Shown: positions 31,259 through 39,975, counted from the first letter of the stretch. The stretch is 52,642 nucleotides of DNA from an uncultured Lachnospiraceae bacterium (GCA_910585635.1 CAJUFE010000031.1:1-52642); one strand, 5' to 3'. Notes: generated from the sequence alone by a model not told the origin. Program-made: numbers and translations.

Positions 31259-33358
31259 ATGATCTTATCATGCAGCAATATCACCAAAGCCTTTGGCACC
31301 GATACCATACTGAAAAATATCTCCTTTCATATAGAAGAGCAGGAAAAGGCCGCCATCGTGGGGATCAACGGAGCAGGCAAATCCACCCTGCTGAAGATCA
31401 TCGTAGGGGACTTACCGGCCGATAGCGGTGATGTGGTGCTGGCCAAGGGCAGGACGATCGGCTACCTGGCCCAACACCAGGACTTAGAGAGCGACCGCAC
31501 CATCTATGAGGAGGTCCTGGAGATCAAGCGCCCCATCATCCAGATGGAGGAGCGGATCCGCCAGCTGGAACAGGAGATGGAGGGCCGCGAGGGAGCGGCC
31601 CTGGAAGCCATGCTGGCAGAATACAGCCGCCTGACCCATCGATTTGAAATGGAAAATGGCTACGCCTACAAGAGCGAGGTGACAGGCGTCCTAAAGGGAT
31701 TGGGCTTTTGCGAGGATGAATTTACGAAAAAAGTCTCCACCTTATCCGGCGGACAGAAGACCCGCATCTCCCTGGGCAAGCTCCTGCTCTCCGACCCGGA
31801 CCTCATCCTTTTGGACGAGCCTACCAACCACCTGGATATGGGCTCCATCACCTGGCTGGAGAATTACTTATTAAATTATAAAGGCAGCGTCATCATCGTG
31901 GCCCACGACCGGTATTTCTTAAATCGGGTGGTGAAAAAGATCGTGGAGCTGGATCAGGGCCAGGCCCATGTCTATATGGGGAACTATGACGCCTACAGCC
32001 AGAAGCGGGCCATGGTCCGCCAGGCGCAGATGAAGGCCTACTTAAACCAGCAGCAGGAGATCCGCCACCAACAGGAGGTCATCACCAAGCTCAAGTCCTT
32101 CAACCGGGAGAAATCCATCCGGCGGGCGGAGAGCCGTGAAAAGATGCTGGCTAAGATCCAGGTGCTGGACAAGCCCACTGAGGTCAATGATGCCATGTCC
32201 ATCACCTTAGAGCCCCGGATCGAGAGCGGGAACGATGTCCTCACGGTCCGGGACTTGAGCAAGTCCTTCGGCCCTCTTAAGCTGTTCTCCCACGTGGATA
32301 TGGATATCAAGCGTGGGGAGCGGGTGGCCGTCATCGGTAATAACGGCACCGGAAAATCCACCCTCCTCAAGATCATCATGGACCTGCTGCCTGCCGACAG
32401 CGGCCAGATCCGCCCCGGCTCCAAGGTCCATGTAGGCTACTACGACCAGGAGCAGCAGGTCCTCCACATGGAAAAGACCGTATTTGACGAGATCCAGGAC
32501 GAGTACCCGGACATGGATAACACCCGGGTCCGGAACGTGCTGGCCGCCTTCCTGTTCACCGGGGACGACGTGTTCAAGAAGATCGCGGATCTGAGCGGCG
32601 GCGAGCGGGGACGGGTCTCCCTGGCCAAGCTGATGCTGTCCGAGGCTAATTTTCTGATCCTGGACGAGCCCACGAACCATCTGGACATCACCTCCAAGGA
32701 GATCTTAGAGGATGCCCTGACCCACTACACCGGCACCGTCCTCTACGTGTCCCATGACCGGTACTTTATCAATAAGACCGCCACCCGGATCCTGGAGCTG
32801 ACCGGGCAGACCTTTATCGGATACCTGGGGGATTACGATTACTATCTGGAGAAACGGGATGAGCTGACCAGGACCTATGCCGGAGGAGCATCTGCCCTGT
32901 CCGCCGACGGCAAGACCGCCCCTGCCGCCGGGGGGGACATGGTTTTTGCCGCCGCTGGAAAAGGCGCGCTGCCTGCCGGAGGGCGCCCTGCTCCTGCCGC
33001 TGCCGGAAAGACCGCCCCTGCCGCCGGAAATCCCCAGAAGGCCCTGGCCGGTCTTGCGGTAGCGCCGCCCGCCCCAAAGGCAGCCCTCGAGCAGGAGGGC
33101 AAGCTGGACTGGAAGGCCCAAAAGGAGGCCCAGGCCCGGCTCCGCAAATGGCAGAACGATCTGAAAAAGACTGAGGAGAGCATCCACCAGCTGGAGACCC
33201 GCAACACACAGATCGACGATCTGCTGACCCAGGAGGAGGTCTATACGGACGTTGGGCGGCTGATGGAGCTGAACAAAGAGAAGGAAGAGCTGGAAGAAAA
33301 GCTGGAAGCGCTGTATGCGGTGTGGGAGGAGCTGGCGGAGGATGAGCCGCAGATATGA
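31259..33358 (+). CDS. ABC-F family ATP-binding protein
   Basis: This encodes 699 residues with two ABC domains and no membrane segment. Domain 1: GINGAGKSTLLK near 38, LSGGQKTR, LILLDEPTNHLD. Domain 2: GNNGTGKSTLLK near 361, LSGGERGR, LILDEPTNHLD. The two are joined by a helical P-site-tRNA-interaction-type linker (about 240-300). ABC-F proteins act on the ribosome in translation or antibiotic protection. An Ala/Pro/Gly-rich low-complexity stretch (about 541-600, KTAPAAGG-like) precedes a C-terminal coiled coil (about 620-695, EELEEKLEALYAVWEE) of the Uup/YdiF type. AGGAGGGATCAC precedes the ATG. A long leader may indicate regulation by attenuation. Confidence 0.92.
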   Translation: MILSCSNITKAFGTDTILKNISFHIEEQEKAAIVGINGAGKSTLLKIIVGDLPADSGDVVLAKGRTIGYLAQHQDLESDRTIYEEVLEIKRPIIQMEERIRQLEQEMEGREGAALEAMLAEYSRLTHRFEMENGYAYKSEVTGVLKGLGFCEDEFTKKVSTLSGGQKTRISLGKLLLSDPDLILLDEPTNHLDMGSITWLENYLLNYKGSVIIVAHDRYFLNRVVKKIVELDQGQAHVYMGNYDAYSQKRAMVRQAQMKAYLNQQQEIRHQQEVITKLKSFNREKSIRRAESREKMLAKIQVLDKPTEVNDAMSITLEPRIESGNDVLTVRDLSKSFGPLKLFSHVDMDIKRGERVAVIGNNGTGKSTLLKIIMDLLPADSGQIRPGSKVHVGYYDQEQQVLHMEKTVFDEIQDEYPDMDNTRVRNVLAAFLFTGDDVFKKIADLSGGERGRVSLAKLMLSEANFLILDEPTNHLDITSKEILEDALTHYTGTVLYVSHDRYFINKTATRILELTGQTFIGYLGDYDYYLEKRDELTRTYAGGASALSADGKTAPAAGGDMVFAAAGKGALPAGGRPAPAAAGKTAPAAGNPQKALAGLAVAPPAPKAALEQEGKLDWKAQKEAQARLRKWQNDLKKTEESIHQLETRNTQIDDLLTQEEVYTDVGRLMELNKEKEELEEKLEALYAVWEELAEDEPQI

Positions 33359-33422
33359 TGATACGGGTCATTGCAGCTCCGCCACATCGTGGATGGATCG
33401 ATCTCTTTACTATGAGATCTGC

Positions 33423-33553
33423 TGGCCGGGCGCATGGAGGTTTACTATGAAAGTCTGCCGCCGGATAGGCGGCCTACGTTCAGGTATGCCCAGTGCGCCC
33501 GCCAGACTTTTCTGTGTGGTGGTGCGTCTGATGGCCGGGCGCATGGAGGTTTA
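33423..33553 (+). repeat. Family B repeat element, fullest copy
   Basis: A 22-bp direct repeat, beginning TGGCCGGGCGCATGG, occurs at 33423-33444 and 33532-33553. Between them are a CCGCC-GGATA-GGCGG hairpin and TGCGCCCGCCAG, which can pair with the second GGGCGCA. It ends 17 bases before the start of the next gene. Related pieces lie at 826-870, 3836-3869 and 4916-4975. Confidence 0.75.
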
Positions 33554-33570
33554 GAAAGGAGAGGATATAG

Positions 33571-33792
33571 ATGGAACGCTATCGACGGCCTTTAGCTGTG
33601 ATCTGTCTGGTCTTGATCGGGATCTTGATCGTGGCCGCCCTGGTGCTGGCTGTGATCGGCACGGAACAAGCCCTGCGCCTTTTAGCGGCGGACTTGTTCT
33701 GCCTGATCGTGGTGCCGGTGGCTTTTTATGGGTATCAGCTGCTGTTGGATCTGAAGAAGAAACGGAAAGAGGATGAGCAGCAGAAAGGATGA
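33571..33792 (+). CDS. Small two-helix membrane protein
   Basis: A 73-residue protein with two hydrophobic helices (about 8-29 and 37-57) and a short basic/acidic cytoplasmic tail (LKKKRKEDEQQKG). AAAGGAG lies nine bases before the ATG. No family is recognised. It stands alone downstream of the ABC-F gene and a family B element, convergent with the MATE gene. Confidence 0.65.
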   Translation: MERYRRPLAVICLVLIGILIVAALVLAVIGTEQALRLLAADLFCLIVVPVAFYGYQLLLDLKKKRKEDEQQKG

Positions 33793-33849
33793 GCAGATGC
33801 AGATGCCGGCCTGCCGTTCTGCGCTCTGCCAGAGACCGGTCCTGCTGCT

Positions 33850-35205
33850 CTATCTCCCTCCCTTTTCCGCCGGCATCGACATCTCCCTCTTCCATGGCCC
33901 TCTGCGGTAAAAAACCACCGAGAGTACCGTAGCGATCCCCCAGCCGATGGGCCAGGAGCACCAGATGCCCATATAGCCGAACTGCCTGGAGAAAAGAAGG
34001 GCCAGAGTGACCCGCAGCACCAGATCGGTGAAGGTGGAGGTCATAAATTCAGCCATCATCCCGGCCCCTCTTAAGATCCCGTCCGCCACCAGCTTCACTG
34101 ATATGACAAAGTAAAATGGCGGGACGATCTTCAGGAACTGGCTCCCGGAGGCCAGCGCCATCTGGGAGGGCTGATCTATGAAGATCCAGATCAGCCGGCC
34201 GCTGGCAAAGAAATACAGCAGTACGATCGGGATAGCGATGATCCAGACCATCTTGACCCCCACCTTAAAGCCCTCCCTCACCCTGCTGTAGGTCCCTGCG
34301 CCTACGTTCTGGGCGGTGAAGTTGGAGATGCCATTTCCCAGGGTCGTGAAGGAAGTGACCACCAGATTGTTCAGCTTCACCGCGGCCGAATACCCGGCGA
34401 TCACTCCGGGTCCAAAGCCGTTGATCACGCCCTGGATGATGATGTTCCCCACAGAGATAAAGCTCTGCTGCAGGATGCTGGGGATCGCGATCGCCGCCAG
34501 CTTCTTTAAGAGCAGGGAGGAAAAGAGGGGTACCCTGCCATCTGTCTGCACCTGTCCAAGCTTCCCCAGCACCACCCACATGGACAACACACAGCTGACG
34601 CCCTGACAGAGAAAGGTTGCCCAGGCCACGCCCTCCACGCCCATGTGGAAGACGGCCACGAACAGGATATCCACCAGCACATTGGCCGTCGAGGAAAAAG
34701 CCAGGAACAAGAACGGGGTCTTAGAGTCGCCCAGCGCCGAGAAGATGCCGGTGGCGATATTATAGAAGAGCAGGAAGGGCAGTCCCCATATGTAGATATC
34801 CAGGTAAGCCTTGGAATCCACAAAGATCTTCTGAGGGGTCCGGATCAGCGTCAAAAGCCAACTGCAGCCTAAGATCCCAAAGAGCATCAGACAGGCACAG
34901 ACGGCCCCGCTGGCGATCATAGCGGTATACACTGCGGTCTTCATATTTCTATAGTCCTTGGCTCCAAAAAGCTGGGAGACGATCACCGAACAGCCGATAT
35001 TGCAGCCAAAGGAAAAGGCGATGAAGAGCATGGTGATCCCGTAGCTGTTCCCCACGGCGGCCAGCGCAGACTCCCCGATCAGCTTCCCCGCCACAAAGCT
35101 GTCTGCGATATTATAGAGCTGCTGGAAGATGATGCTGCCAAATAGCGGCATGCAGAACTTCCATAAGACCGTCTCCGGTCTCCCTACTGTCAGATCCTTG
35201 TTCAT
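33850..35205 (-). CDS. MATE-family efflux transporter
   Basis: A 451-residue, 12-helix MATE transporter. It starts MNKDLTVGRPETVLWKFCMP and has LFGSIIFQQLYNIADSFVAG, typical of the DinF/NorM-like clostridial group. It probably exports drugs or metabolites by cation antiport. AGGAGGAGATC precedes the start at 35205. It is divergently transcribed from a LysR-type regulator, which is the obvious candidate controller. It is not a close copy of the MATE gene at 20977. Confidence 0.9.
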   Translation of the reverse strand: MNKDLTVGRPETVLWKFCMPLFGSIIFQQLYNIADSFVAGKLIGESALAAVGNSYGITMLFIAFSFGCNIGCSVIVSQLFGAKDYRNMKTAVYTAMIASGAVCACLMLFGILGCSWLLTLIRTPQKIFVDSKAYLDIYIWGLPFLLFYNIATGIFSALGDSKTPFLFLAFSSTANVLVDILFVAVFHMGVEGVAWATFLCQGVSCVLSMWVVLGKLGQVQTDGRVPLFSSLLLKKLAAIAIPSILQQSFISVGNIIIQGVINGFGPGVIAGYSAAVKLNNLVVTSFTTLGNGISNFTAQNVGAGTYSRVREGFKVGVKMVWIIAIPIVLLYFFASGRLIWIFIDQPSQMALASGSQFLKIVPPFYFVISVKLVADGILRGAGMMAEFMTSTFTDLVLRVTLALLFSRQFGYMGIWCSWPIGWGIATVLSVVFYRRGPWKREMSMPAEKGGR

Positions 35206-35606
35206 GTTCGATCTCCTCCTGTTGGTCCTGGTACACAACAGTCCAGAACCCCTGAACGGTCATCCTGGTACATCGTCTGCTCTTTGATACTACCTGCAGA
35301 CCCTATCTGCCTTGCCTGTACACTGCACAGCACTCCGGCACAGGATCACACAGCGGGCAGTGCCTTTTTGTGCCTCTGTTTGCCGCTGCGTCTCTTACAG
35401 ACGATCCAAGGAGTATTATATGCAGTTTCGGGAGATCTGTAAAATACATAAATACTATCGCTATCATGTCATTTTTATATGCCTGGCTCCTGCTGTACCG
35501 GTCTGTCAGACCGTCCGCGCACCGGTCCCTTTACCAGGCCTTTTAGGCTTCACGCAGCCAGACTTTTTTACAGAAACTTCCGCTATCCTATAGCAAAGGA
35601 GCCATC
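35206..35606. other. Divergent MATE-lysR intergenic region
   Basis: About 400 bases between two divergent genes. No convincing promoter was identified. AT-rich TAAAATACATAAATACTATC near 35440-35460 is the likeliest regulator-binding or promoter area. Confidence 0.4.
35420..35593 (+). CDS. Possible small leader ORF before the LysR gene
   Basis: A 57-codon frame with a good site (AAGGAG, six bases before ATG). It starts MQFREICKIHKYYRYHVIFI and ends 13 bases before the lysR start. The product is partly hydrophobic and resembles nothing known to me. It may be a translated leader or chance. Confidence 0.25.
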   Translation: MQFREICKIHKYYRYHVIFICLAPAVPVCQTVRAPVPLPGLLGFTQPDFFTETSAIL

Positions 35607-36530
35607 ATGGACATCAATTATGAACACTACCGCGTCTTCTATCACGTTGCCAGATGCAGGAACCTGACCACCGCAGCCAAGCTCCTCCACAACGACCAGC
35701 CGAACCTGTCCCGGATCATCCGGCTCATGGAGCATGCCTTCGGCTGCCCGCTGCTGATCCGTTCCAACCGTGGGATCACACTGACCCCGGAAGGCGAGCG
35801 GCTCTATGCCCATGTAAAGATCGCGGTGGAACAGCTCCAGGCCGCAGAGGAGGAATTGCAGATGGTGGCCGGCCTGCACCAGGGGACACTGACCGTAGGG
35901 GCCAGCGAGACCGCTCTGCGTCTTTTGCTCCTGCCGGTGCTGGGCACATTTAAAAAGTCCCATCCCGATATCCGGATCCGCATCCAGAACCATCTGACCG
36001 CTCAGGCGATGGCTTCTGTACAGCAGGGCACAGTGGACTTTGCCGTGGTGGTCTCCCCCGCTGTCATCCCAAAGCCTCTAAAGTCCACCCCTCTGATCGA
36101 CTTTGTGGATATCCTGATCGGCGGTCGAGAGCTGACCTTTCTGTCGGAACAGCCGATCTCCTTCCAGACGCTCAGCGCCTACCCGCTCATCTGCCTGGGA
36201 GAGCATACCACCACCTACCAGTGCTATGACGCCTTTTACCGCGCCCACGGCTCCTTTTTAAAGCCAGAACTAGAAGCCGCCACCACCGACCAGATCCTCC
36301 CCATGGTCCAGAACGGCTTAGGATTGGGGTTTATCCCGGAGATCTTCGCTAAAGGCGCCTTGGCCGCAGGCGAGGTCTGCCAGATCCTCTTAGATGAGGA
36401 ACTGCCCCACCGACAGATCTGCCTGGTAGAAAACAAAGAACGTCCCTTATCCGTCACGGCAGGGACGCTAAAAACCATGCTGGTACAATATGCGTTGGGG
36501 GGCACGCCCCCCACCTCTGGCTTATCTTAA
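35607..36530 (+). CDS. LysR-family transcriptional regulator
   Basis: This encodes 307 residues. The N-terminal winged helix (1-60) is MDINYEHYRVFYHVARCRNLTTAAKLLHNDQPNLSRIIRLME in spaced family positions, with the typical RSNRGITLTPEG wing. The effector-binding domain begins near residue 90 (GTLTVGASE). Such regulators usually control the divergent neighbour, here the MATE exporter, in response to a small ligand. The ligand is unknown. AAAGGAG is six bases before the ATG. Confidence 0.92.
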   Translation: MDINYEHYRVFYHVARCRNLTTAAKLLHNDQPNLSRIIRLMEHAFGCPLLIRSNRGITLTPEGERLYAHVKIAVEQLQAAEEELQMVAGLHQGTLTVGASETALRLLLLPVLGTFKKSHPDIRIRIQNHLTAQAMASVQQGTVDFAVVVSPAVIPKPLKSTPLIDFVDILIGGRELTFLSEQPISFQTLSAYPLICLGEHTTTYQCYDAFYRAHGSFLKPELEAATTDQILPMVQNGLGLGFIPEIFAKGALAAGEVCQILLDEELPHRQICLVENKERPLSVTAGTLKTMLVQYALGGTPPTSGLS

Positions 36531-36555
36531 GATGATAGGCAGGGCTGCCCTGACC

Positions 36556-37485
36556 TCATCGCCCTGGATCCGCCCAGTACACGCACCGCATCCGATACAC
36601 CACTCCGCCATGTCGGCTCAAAGGCACCAGCTCCCCATCTTCTTTAAGGGGGTCCATACAGAGATAGCCTCCCTCATCACTCCCCACGATCAGTACCCAA
36701 TGGGAAGCGCCGTCCCCGCCCACCTTCACCTTCACGATCGGGTATCTCCCTTCATCTAAAAGCGCTTCGATCTGCTCTCCATCCACAGTGCCTGCCACAG
36801 ATACGCCCACATCCGGCATGACCTCCTCGATCCGCCCCCAGACGATATCCCCCTGCTGGTTGTAGACCTGCTTTTCGCTGAAGATCTGGTTCAGCTCCCC
36901 GGCTGTCACACACGCTCCCCTCCTGATCTTCGAAAGATCTCCTCCAAAAAGATCTGCCCCGGAAAGCCCCTCCTCGGAAGGTCCTGGCGCAGAAAGGTCC
37001 TCTTCAGGAAAGCCGTCCCCTGAAAGGCCCTCCTCAGGGATCCCTGACCCTGAAAGGCCCTCCTCAGAAATGCCTGACCCTGAAAGGCTCTCCTCAGGAA
37101 TGCCTGATCCTGAAAGGCTCTCCTCAGGAAGATCTGACCCTGAAAGGCCCTCCTCAGGGATGCCAGCCCCGGTCGGCCGCGAGGACAAGGCCGAGGCGAT
37201 GCAGCTGGTCAGACAGCCAGAACCTTTCATCCGGTAGACAGATCTGCCAAGCTTGTCCTCCGCCCATCTGGCATCCTTCTGGCAATAGGCCTGCACGATC
37301 CCCACCGGGTGCTCCCTCTCCGGCCAGATCGCCACGCCCTCATCCGCCCTATGCCGCCCCCGCCAGAGCAGCCCCGCCGACACTGCGCACAGGAGCATGA
37401 CGGCCAGCAGCACGAAAGCAGCGGCCTTCATCGAGACCTTCTTCTGCGCGTATGTTTTGCTCTTATCCTTTTTCTCCATGACCAT
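36556..37485 (-). CDS. Membrane-anchored C39-like (papain-fold) peptidase with repeat insertion
   Basis: This encodes 309 residues. A signal anchor lies at about 20-42 (AAAFVLLAVMLLCAVSAGLL). The C39_2-type fold is split. The N-terminal half has YCQKDARWAEDKLG and the cysteine motif GSGCLTSC (Cys91, near 90-95). The C-terminal half has ASHWVLIVGSDEGGYLCMDP, supplying the histidine and acidic residue. Between them lie ten-residue repeats (GIPEEGLSGS type) at about residues 106-175, coded by a 30-bp minisatellite. It acts outside the membrane; substrate unknown. GGAGGAGAGAGAT precedes the start at 37485. It is convergent with the LysR gene. Confidence 0.75.
   Translation of the reverse strand: MVMEKKDKSKTYAQKKVSMKAAAFVLLAVMLLCAVSAGLLWRGRHRADEGVAIWPEREHPVGIVQAYCQKDARWAEDKLGRSVYRMKGSGCLTSCIASALSSRPTGAGIPEEGLSGSDLPEESLSGSGIPEESLSGSGISEEGLSGSGIPEEGLSGDGFPEEDLSAPGPSEEGLSGADLFGGDLSKIRRGACVTAGELNQIFSEKQVYNQQGDIVWGRIEEVMPDVGVSVAGTVDGEQIEALLDEGRYPIVKVKVGGDGASHWVLIVGSDEGGYLCMDPLKEDGELVPLSRHGGVVYRMRCVYWADPGR
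36961..37170. repeat. 30-bp in-frame minisatellite in the C39-like peptidase gene (7 copies)
   Basis: Units start every 30 bases from 36961 to 37141. The central units (37021-37140) are nearly identical (TGAAAGGCCC then TCCTCAGGGA), the outer ones more diverged, as expected for recent expansion. Confidence 0.92.
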
Positions 37486-37589
37486 ATCTCTCTCCTCCCA
37501 TAGTGCATCATCCAAAGATCCTACAGCAAACCCTTGTCATGACCACATCTATAAGCCGCTAGCGGCCGGTCACCGCTTTTTGCAGCTCC

Positions 37590-37618
37590 ATTTTAATAGC
37601 CGCAAAACAGAAAGTCAA
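37590..37618 (-). promoter_or_regulatory. Sigma-A promoter of the C39-like gene
   Basis: On the minus strand TTGACT (37618-37613) and TAAAAT (37595-37590) are 17 bp apart, about 105 bases before the start. Confidence 0.7.
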
Positions 37619-37648
37619 TACGGCCGCCTGCAAAGACCGACCATGCCG

Positions 37649-37735
37649 GTTACTTTTCTCACCCATACCGAGGCGTCTTGCTGCACAGAGATGCTGCAAA
37701 GGGTCCGCTTCGTGAGGGACCTGTCACAACGTCAC
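37649..37735 (-). repeat. Family A repeat, tail part
   Basis: Read on the minus strand it gives TGTGACAGGTCCCTCACG, GCGGACC, TTTGCAGCATCTCTGTG and an end GAGAAAAGTAAC. These match the order in copy 1 (131-204). It lies between two divergent genes, upstream of the promoter at 37786. Confidence 0.75.
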
Positions 37736-37785
37736 TATGCTCTCACGCCGCAGGCCAAAGAATACAGATATTTACAAAAAAGAGC

Positions 37786-37815
37786 TTGACAACTCTATAT
37801 GACTTGCGCTATAAT
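37786..37815 (+). promoter_or_regulatory. Consensus sigma-A promoter of the coiled-coil gene
   Basis: Perfect TTGACA (37786-37791) and TATAAT (37810-37815) are separated by 18 bp. The leader is about 55 bases. Confidence 0.85.
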
Positions 37816-37875
37816 CAAAGTAAATAATTTACATAATTGGAAATTACCTGGAGATCAAGCAAGGAGGTGCTGGAC

Positions 37876-38346
37876 ATGACAGACAACGAGTTATTACTTG
37901 CCATATCGAACATCGTACAAACACATATCGAACCGCTAAAGGTCGGGATGGAAGAACTAAAACAGGATGTACAGGAGTTACAAGCAAGAGTAGGGAGGGT
38001 TGAACAGAGGCTCGATAAGGTTGAACAGAGGCTCGATAAGGTCGAGCAGAGGCTCGATAAGGTCGAGCAGAGGCTCGATAAGGTCGAGCAGAGGCTCGAT
38101 GACCTGGAACGGCGTTTTGACGATCAGGAGCAGCGGATCTGGCGTCTGGAACAGGCTCAGCAGCGTACGAACCTGCTCTTAGAGAACGACATAATACCAA
38201 GACTGCAGACCATAGAAGCCTGCTATACCTCTACCTACTACCGCTATGTGGAGGAGATCGAGGATATCGGTCGTATGAAAGAAGATCTGTCGATCCTCAA
38301 AAAGGTCGTTGCGGAACACAGCGAGAAATTAAAGAAGATCTCATAA
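37876..38346 (+). CDS. Coiled-coil protein with heptad tandem repeats
   Basis: A 156-residue protein, almost wholly predicted coiled coil. It starts MTDNELLLAISNIVQTHIEP, then has five tandem seven-residue units (VEQRLDK) at residues 42-76. A further helix (RRFDDQEQRIWRLEQAQQRTN) and a C-terminal helix ending EHSEKLKKIS follow. No signal or membrane segment. The repeats are perfect heptads coded by a 21-bp minisatellite, so copy-number change alters rod length without breaking register. AAGGAGG is eight bases before the ATG. Similar clostridial proteins are known only as hypothetical. It is convergent with purA. Confidence 0.8.
   Translation: MTDNELLLAISNIVQTHIEPLKVGMEELKQDVQELQARVGRVEQRLDKVEQRLDKVEQRLDKVEQRLDKVEQRLDDLERRFDDQEQRIWRLEQAQQRTNLLLENDIIPRLQTIEACYTSTYYRYVEEIEDIGRMKEDLSILKKVVAEHSEKLKKIS
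37999..38103. repeat. 21-bp in-frame tandem repeat (5 copies)
   Basis: Units of GTTGAACAGAGGCTCGATAAG type start at 37999, 38020, 38041, 38062 and 38083; the last three share GTCGAGCAG. They encode VEQRLDK heptads. Confidence 0.93.
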
Positions 38347-38360
38347 AGAAGGTGCTAAGC

Positions 38361-38464
38361 AAGGGGCTGTCGCAAAATGCATCCCTCATACCATATCCAG
38401 TGCTGTGCAGATGTTACCAGCACTGGATATCGTATAGGTCGGCTATCTTGTGGCAACCCCTCTT
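38361..38464. repeat. Degenerate MITE-like or bidirectional terminator element
   Basis: The left end GGGGCTGTCGCAAAA and the complement of the right end GGGGTTGCCACAAGA match at 11 of 15 positions. Inside is a perfect 13-bp inverted repeat (38393-38405 and 38418-38430). A T-run (TCTTTTTT) follows at about 38467. It lies between the convergent coiled-coil and purA genes. Confidence 0.55.
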
Positions 38465-38503
38465 ATCTTTTTTGCAGATCCTCACTTTTCTTAAGGATCT
38501 GAT

Positions 38504-39778
38504 CTATCGCATGATGATATCCTCTCTCCCAGGTCCATTAGACACCATGGTGATCGGTACCCCGATCTCCTTCTCGATGAACTCGATATAGTTCCTGCAG
38601 TTTTCCGGAAGGTCTCCATACTTTTTGATCCCACGGATGTCACATTTCCAGCCGGGGAGCGTGGTCAGGACCGGTCTCGCCTTCTCCAGCTTTACGGTAG
38701 CCGGGAAGTCTCTGGTCACTTTGCCGTCGATCTCATAGCCGACACACACCGGGATCTCATCCAGATAGCCCAACACATCCACCACGGTAAAGGCCACCTC
38801 TGTGGCGCCCTGGATCCGGCAGCCATAACGGGAAGCCACGGCGTCGAACCAGCCCATCCGTCTGGGCCGTCCGGTCGTAGCGCCGAACTCGCCTCCGTCC
38901 CCGCCTCTGCGGCGCAGCTCATCGGCCTCGTCGCCGAAGATCTCGCTGACAAAAGCGCCTGCTCCCACTGCGCTGGAATATGCTTTCACTACCGTGATGA
39001 TATCCTTGATCTCATAGGGCGGGATCCCCGCGCCGATCGCACCGTAAGCCGCCAGGGTGGAGGAGGAGGTGACCATGGGATAGATACCATGATCTGGATC
39101 CTTTAAGGACCCCAGCTGTCCCTCTAAGAGGATCGTCTTCCCTTCCTTTAATGCATCATGCAGATAAGAGGACACATCGCACACATAGGGCGCCACCAGA
39201 TCCCGATATTGGCGACAGGTCTCTAAAAGCTCCTTCTCATCCAGCAATGGCTTATGATACAGATGCTCCAGCAGTACATTTTTTGTCTCACATACGCGCC
39301 GGACTTTCTCCTTGATCACCTCGTCATCGAACAGCTCGCTCACCTGGATCCCGATCTTCGCATACTTATCCGAATAGAAAGGAGCGATCCCGGACTTGGT
39401 AGAGCCAAAAGACTTCCCGGCCAGGCGTGCCTCCTCGTAGGTATCAAATAAGATATGATACGGCATCAAAAGCTGAGCCCGGTCGGAGACCAGGACCCGA
39501 GGCCGCGGTACCCCTCTCTCCACCAGAGAATCGATCTCCTTGATCAGGTAGGGGATGTTCAGTGCCACACCATTGCCGATCACACTGGTGGTGTGATCAT
39601 AGAAGACGCCCGATGGCAGCAAATGAAGGGCAAATTTACCGTAGTCATTGATGATCGTATGACCGGCATTGCTCCCTCCCTGGAATCGGATGATGATATC
39701 AGATCCCTTTGCCAGCATATCGGTTATCTTCCCCTTGCCTTCATCTCCCCAGTTTGCGCCAACGATCGCTCGAACCAT
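38504..39778 (-). CDS. purA: Adenylosuccinate synthetase
   Basis: A 424-residue GTP-dependent enzyme joining IMP and aspartate on the way to AMP. The P-loop-like GANWGDEGKGK (7-17), the GGSNAGHTI histidine region (about 35) and GATTGRPRRMGWFD (about 298) are diagnostic. GGAGG is eight bases before the ATG. It follows purB by about 200 bases and may have its own promoter at 39925-39953. Confidence 0.96.
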   Translation of the reverse strand: MVRAIVGANWGDEGKGKITDMLAKGSDIIIRFQGGSNAGHTIINDYGKFALHLLPSGVFYDHTTSVIGNGVALNIPYLIKEIDSLVERGVPRPRVLVSDRAQLLMPYHILFDTYEEARLAGKSFGSTKSGIAPFYSDKYAKIGIQVSELFDDEVIKEKVRRVCETKNVLLEHLYHKPLLDEKELLETCRQYRDLVAPYVCDVSSYLHDALKEGKTILLEGQLGSLKDPDHGIYPMVTSSSTLAAYGAIGAGIPPYEIKDIITVVKAYSSAVGAGAFVSEIFGDEADELRRRGGDGGEFGATTGRPRRMGWFDAVASRYGCRIQGATEVAFTVVDVLGYLDEIPVCVGYEIDGKVTRDFPATVKLEKARPVLTTLPGWKCDIRGIKKYGDLPENCRNYIEFIEKEIGVPITMVSNGPGREDIIMR

Positions 39779-39924
39779 TTACGTTTCCTCCTTCTGGAAA
39801 TGCAGCTGCATACAGGGCCACAGCGCACCTCGATAAATTTTGCACCCGACGCCGGACCTGCACATCCTGATCTTCTGCCCATGCTCCAGCCAGACCCGCC
39901 GCGGACGCTCTTCCTCACTCTACT

Positions 39925-39953
39925 AATGTACACGAAAACTCCGCCCATGTAAA
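39925..39953 (-). promoter_or_regulatory. Possible promoter of purA
   Basis: On the minus strand TTTACA (39953-39948) and TACATT (39930-39925) are 17 bp apart, about 150 bases before the purA start. Confidence 0.45.
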
Positions 39954-39975
39954 GCTGAATATACTCCGGTCTCCG

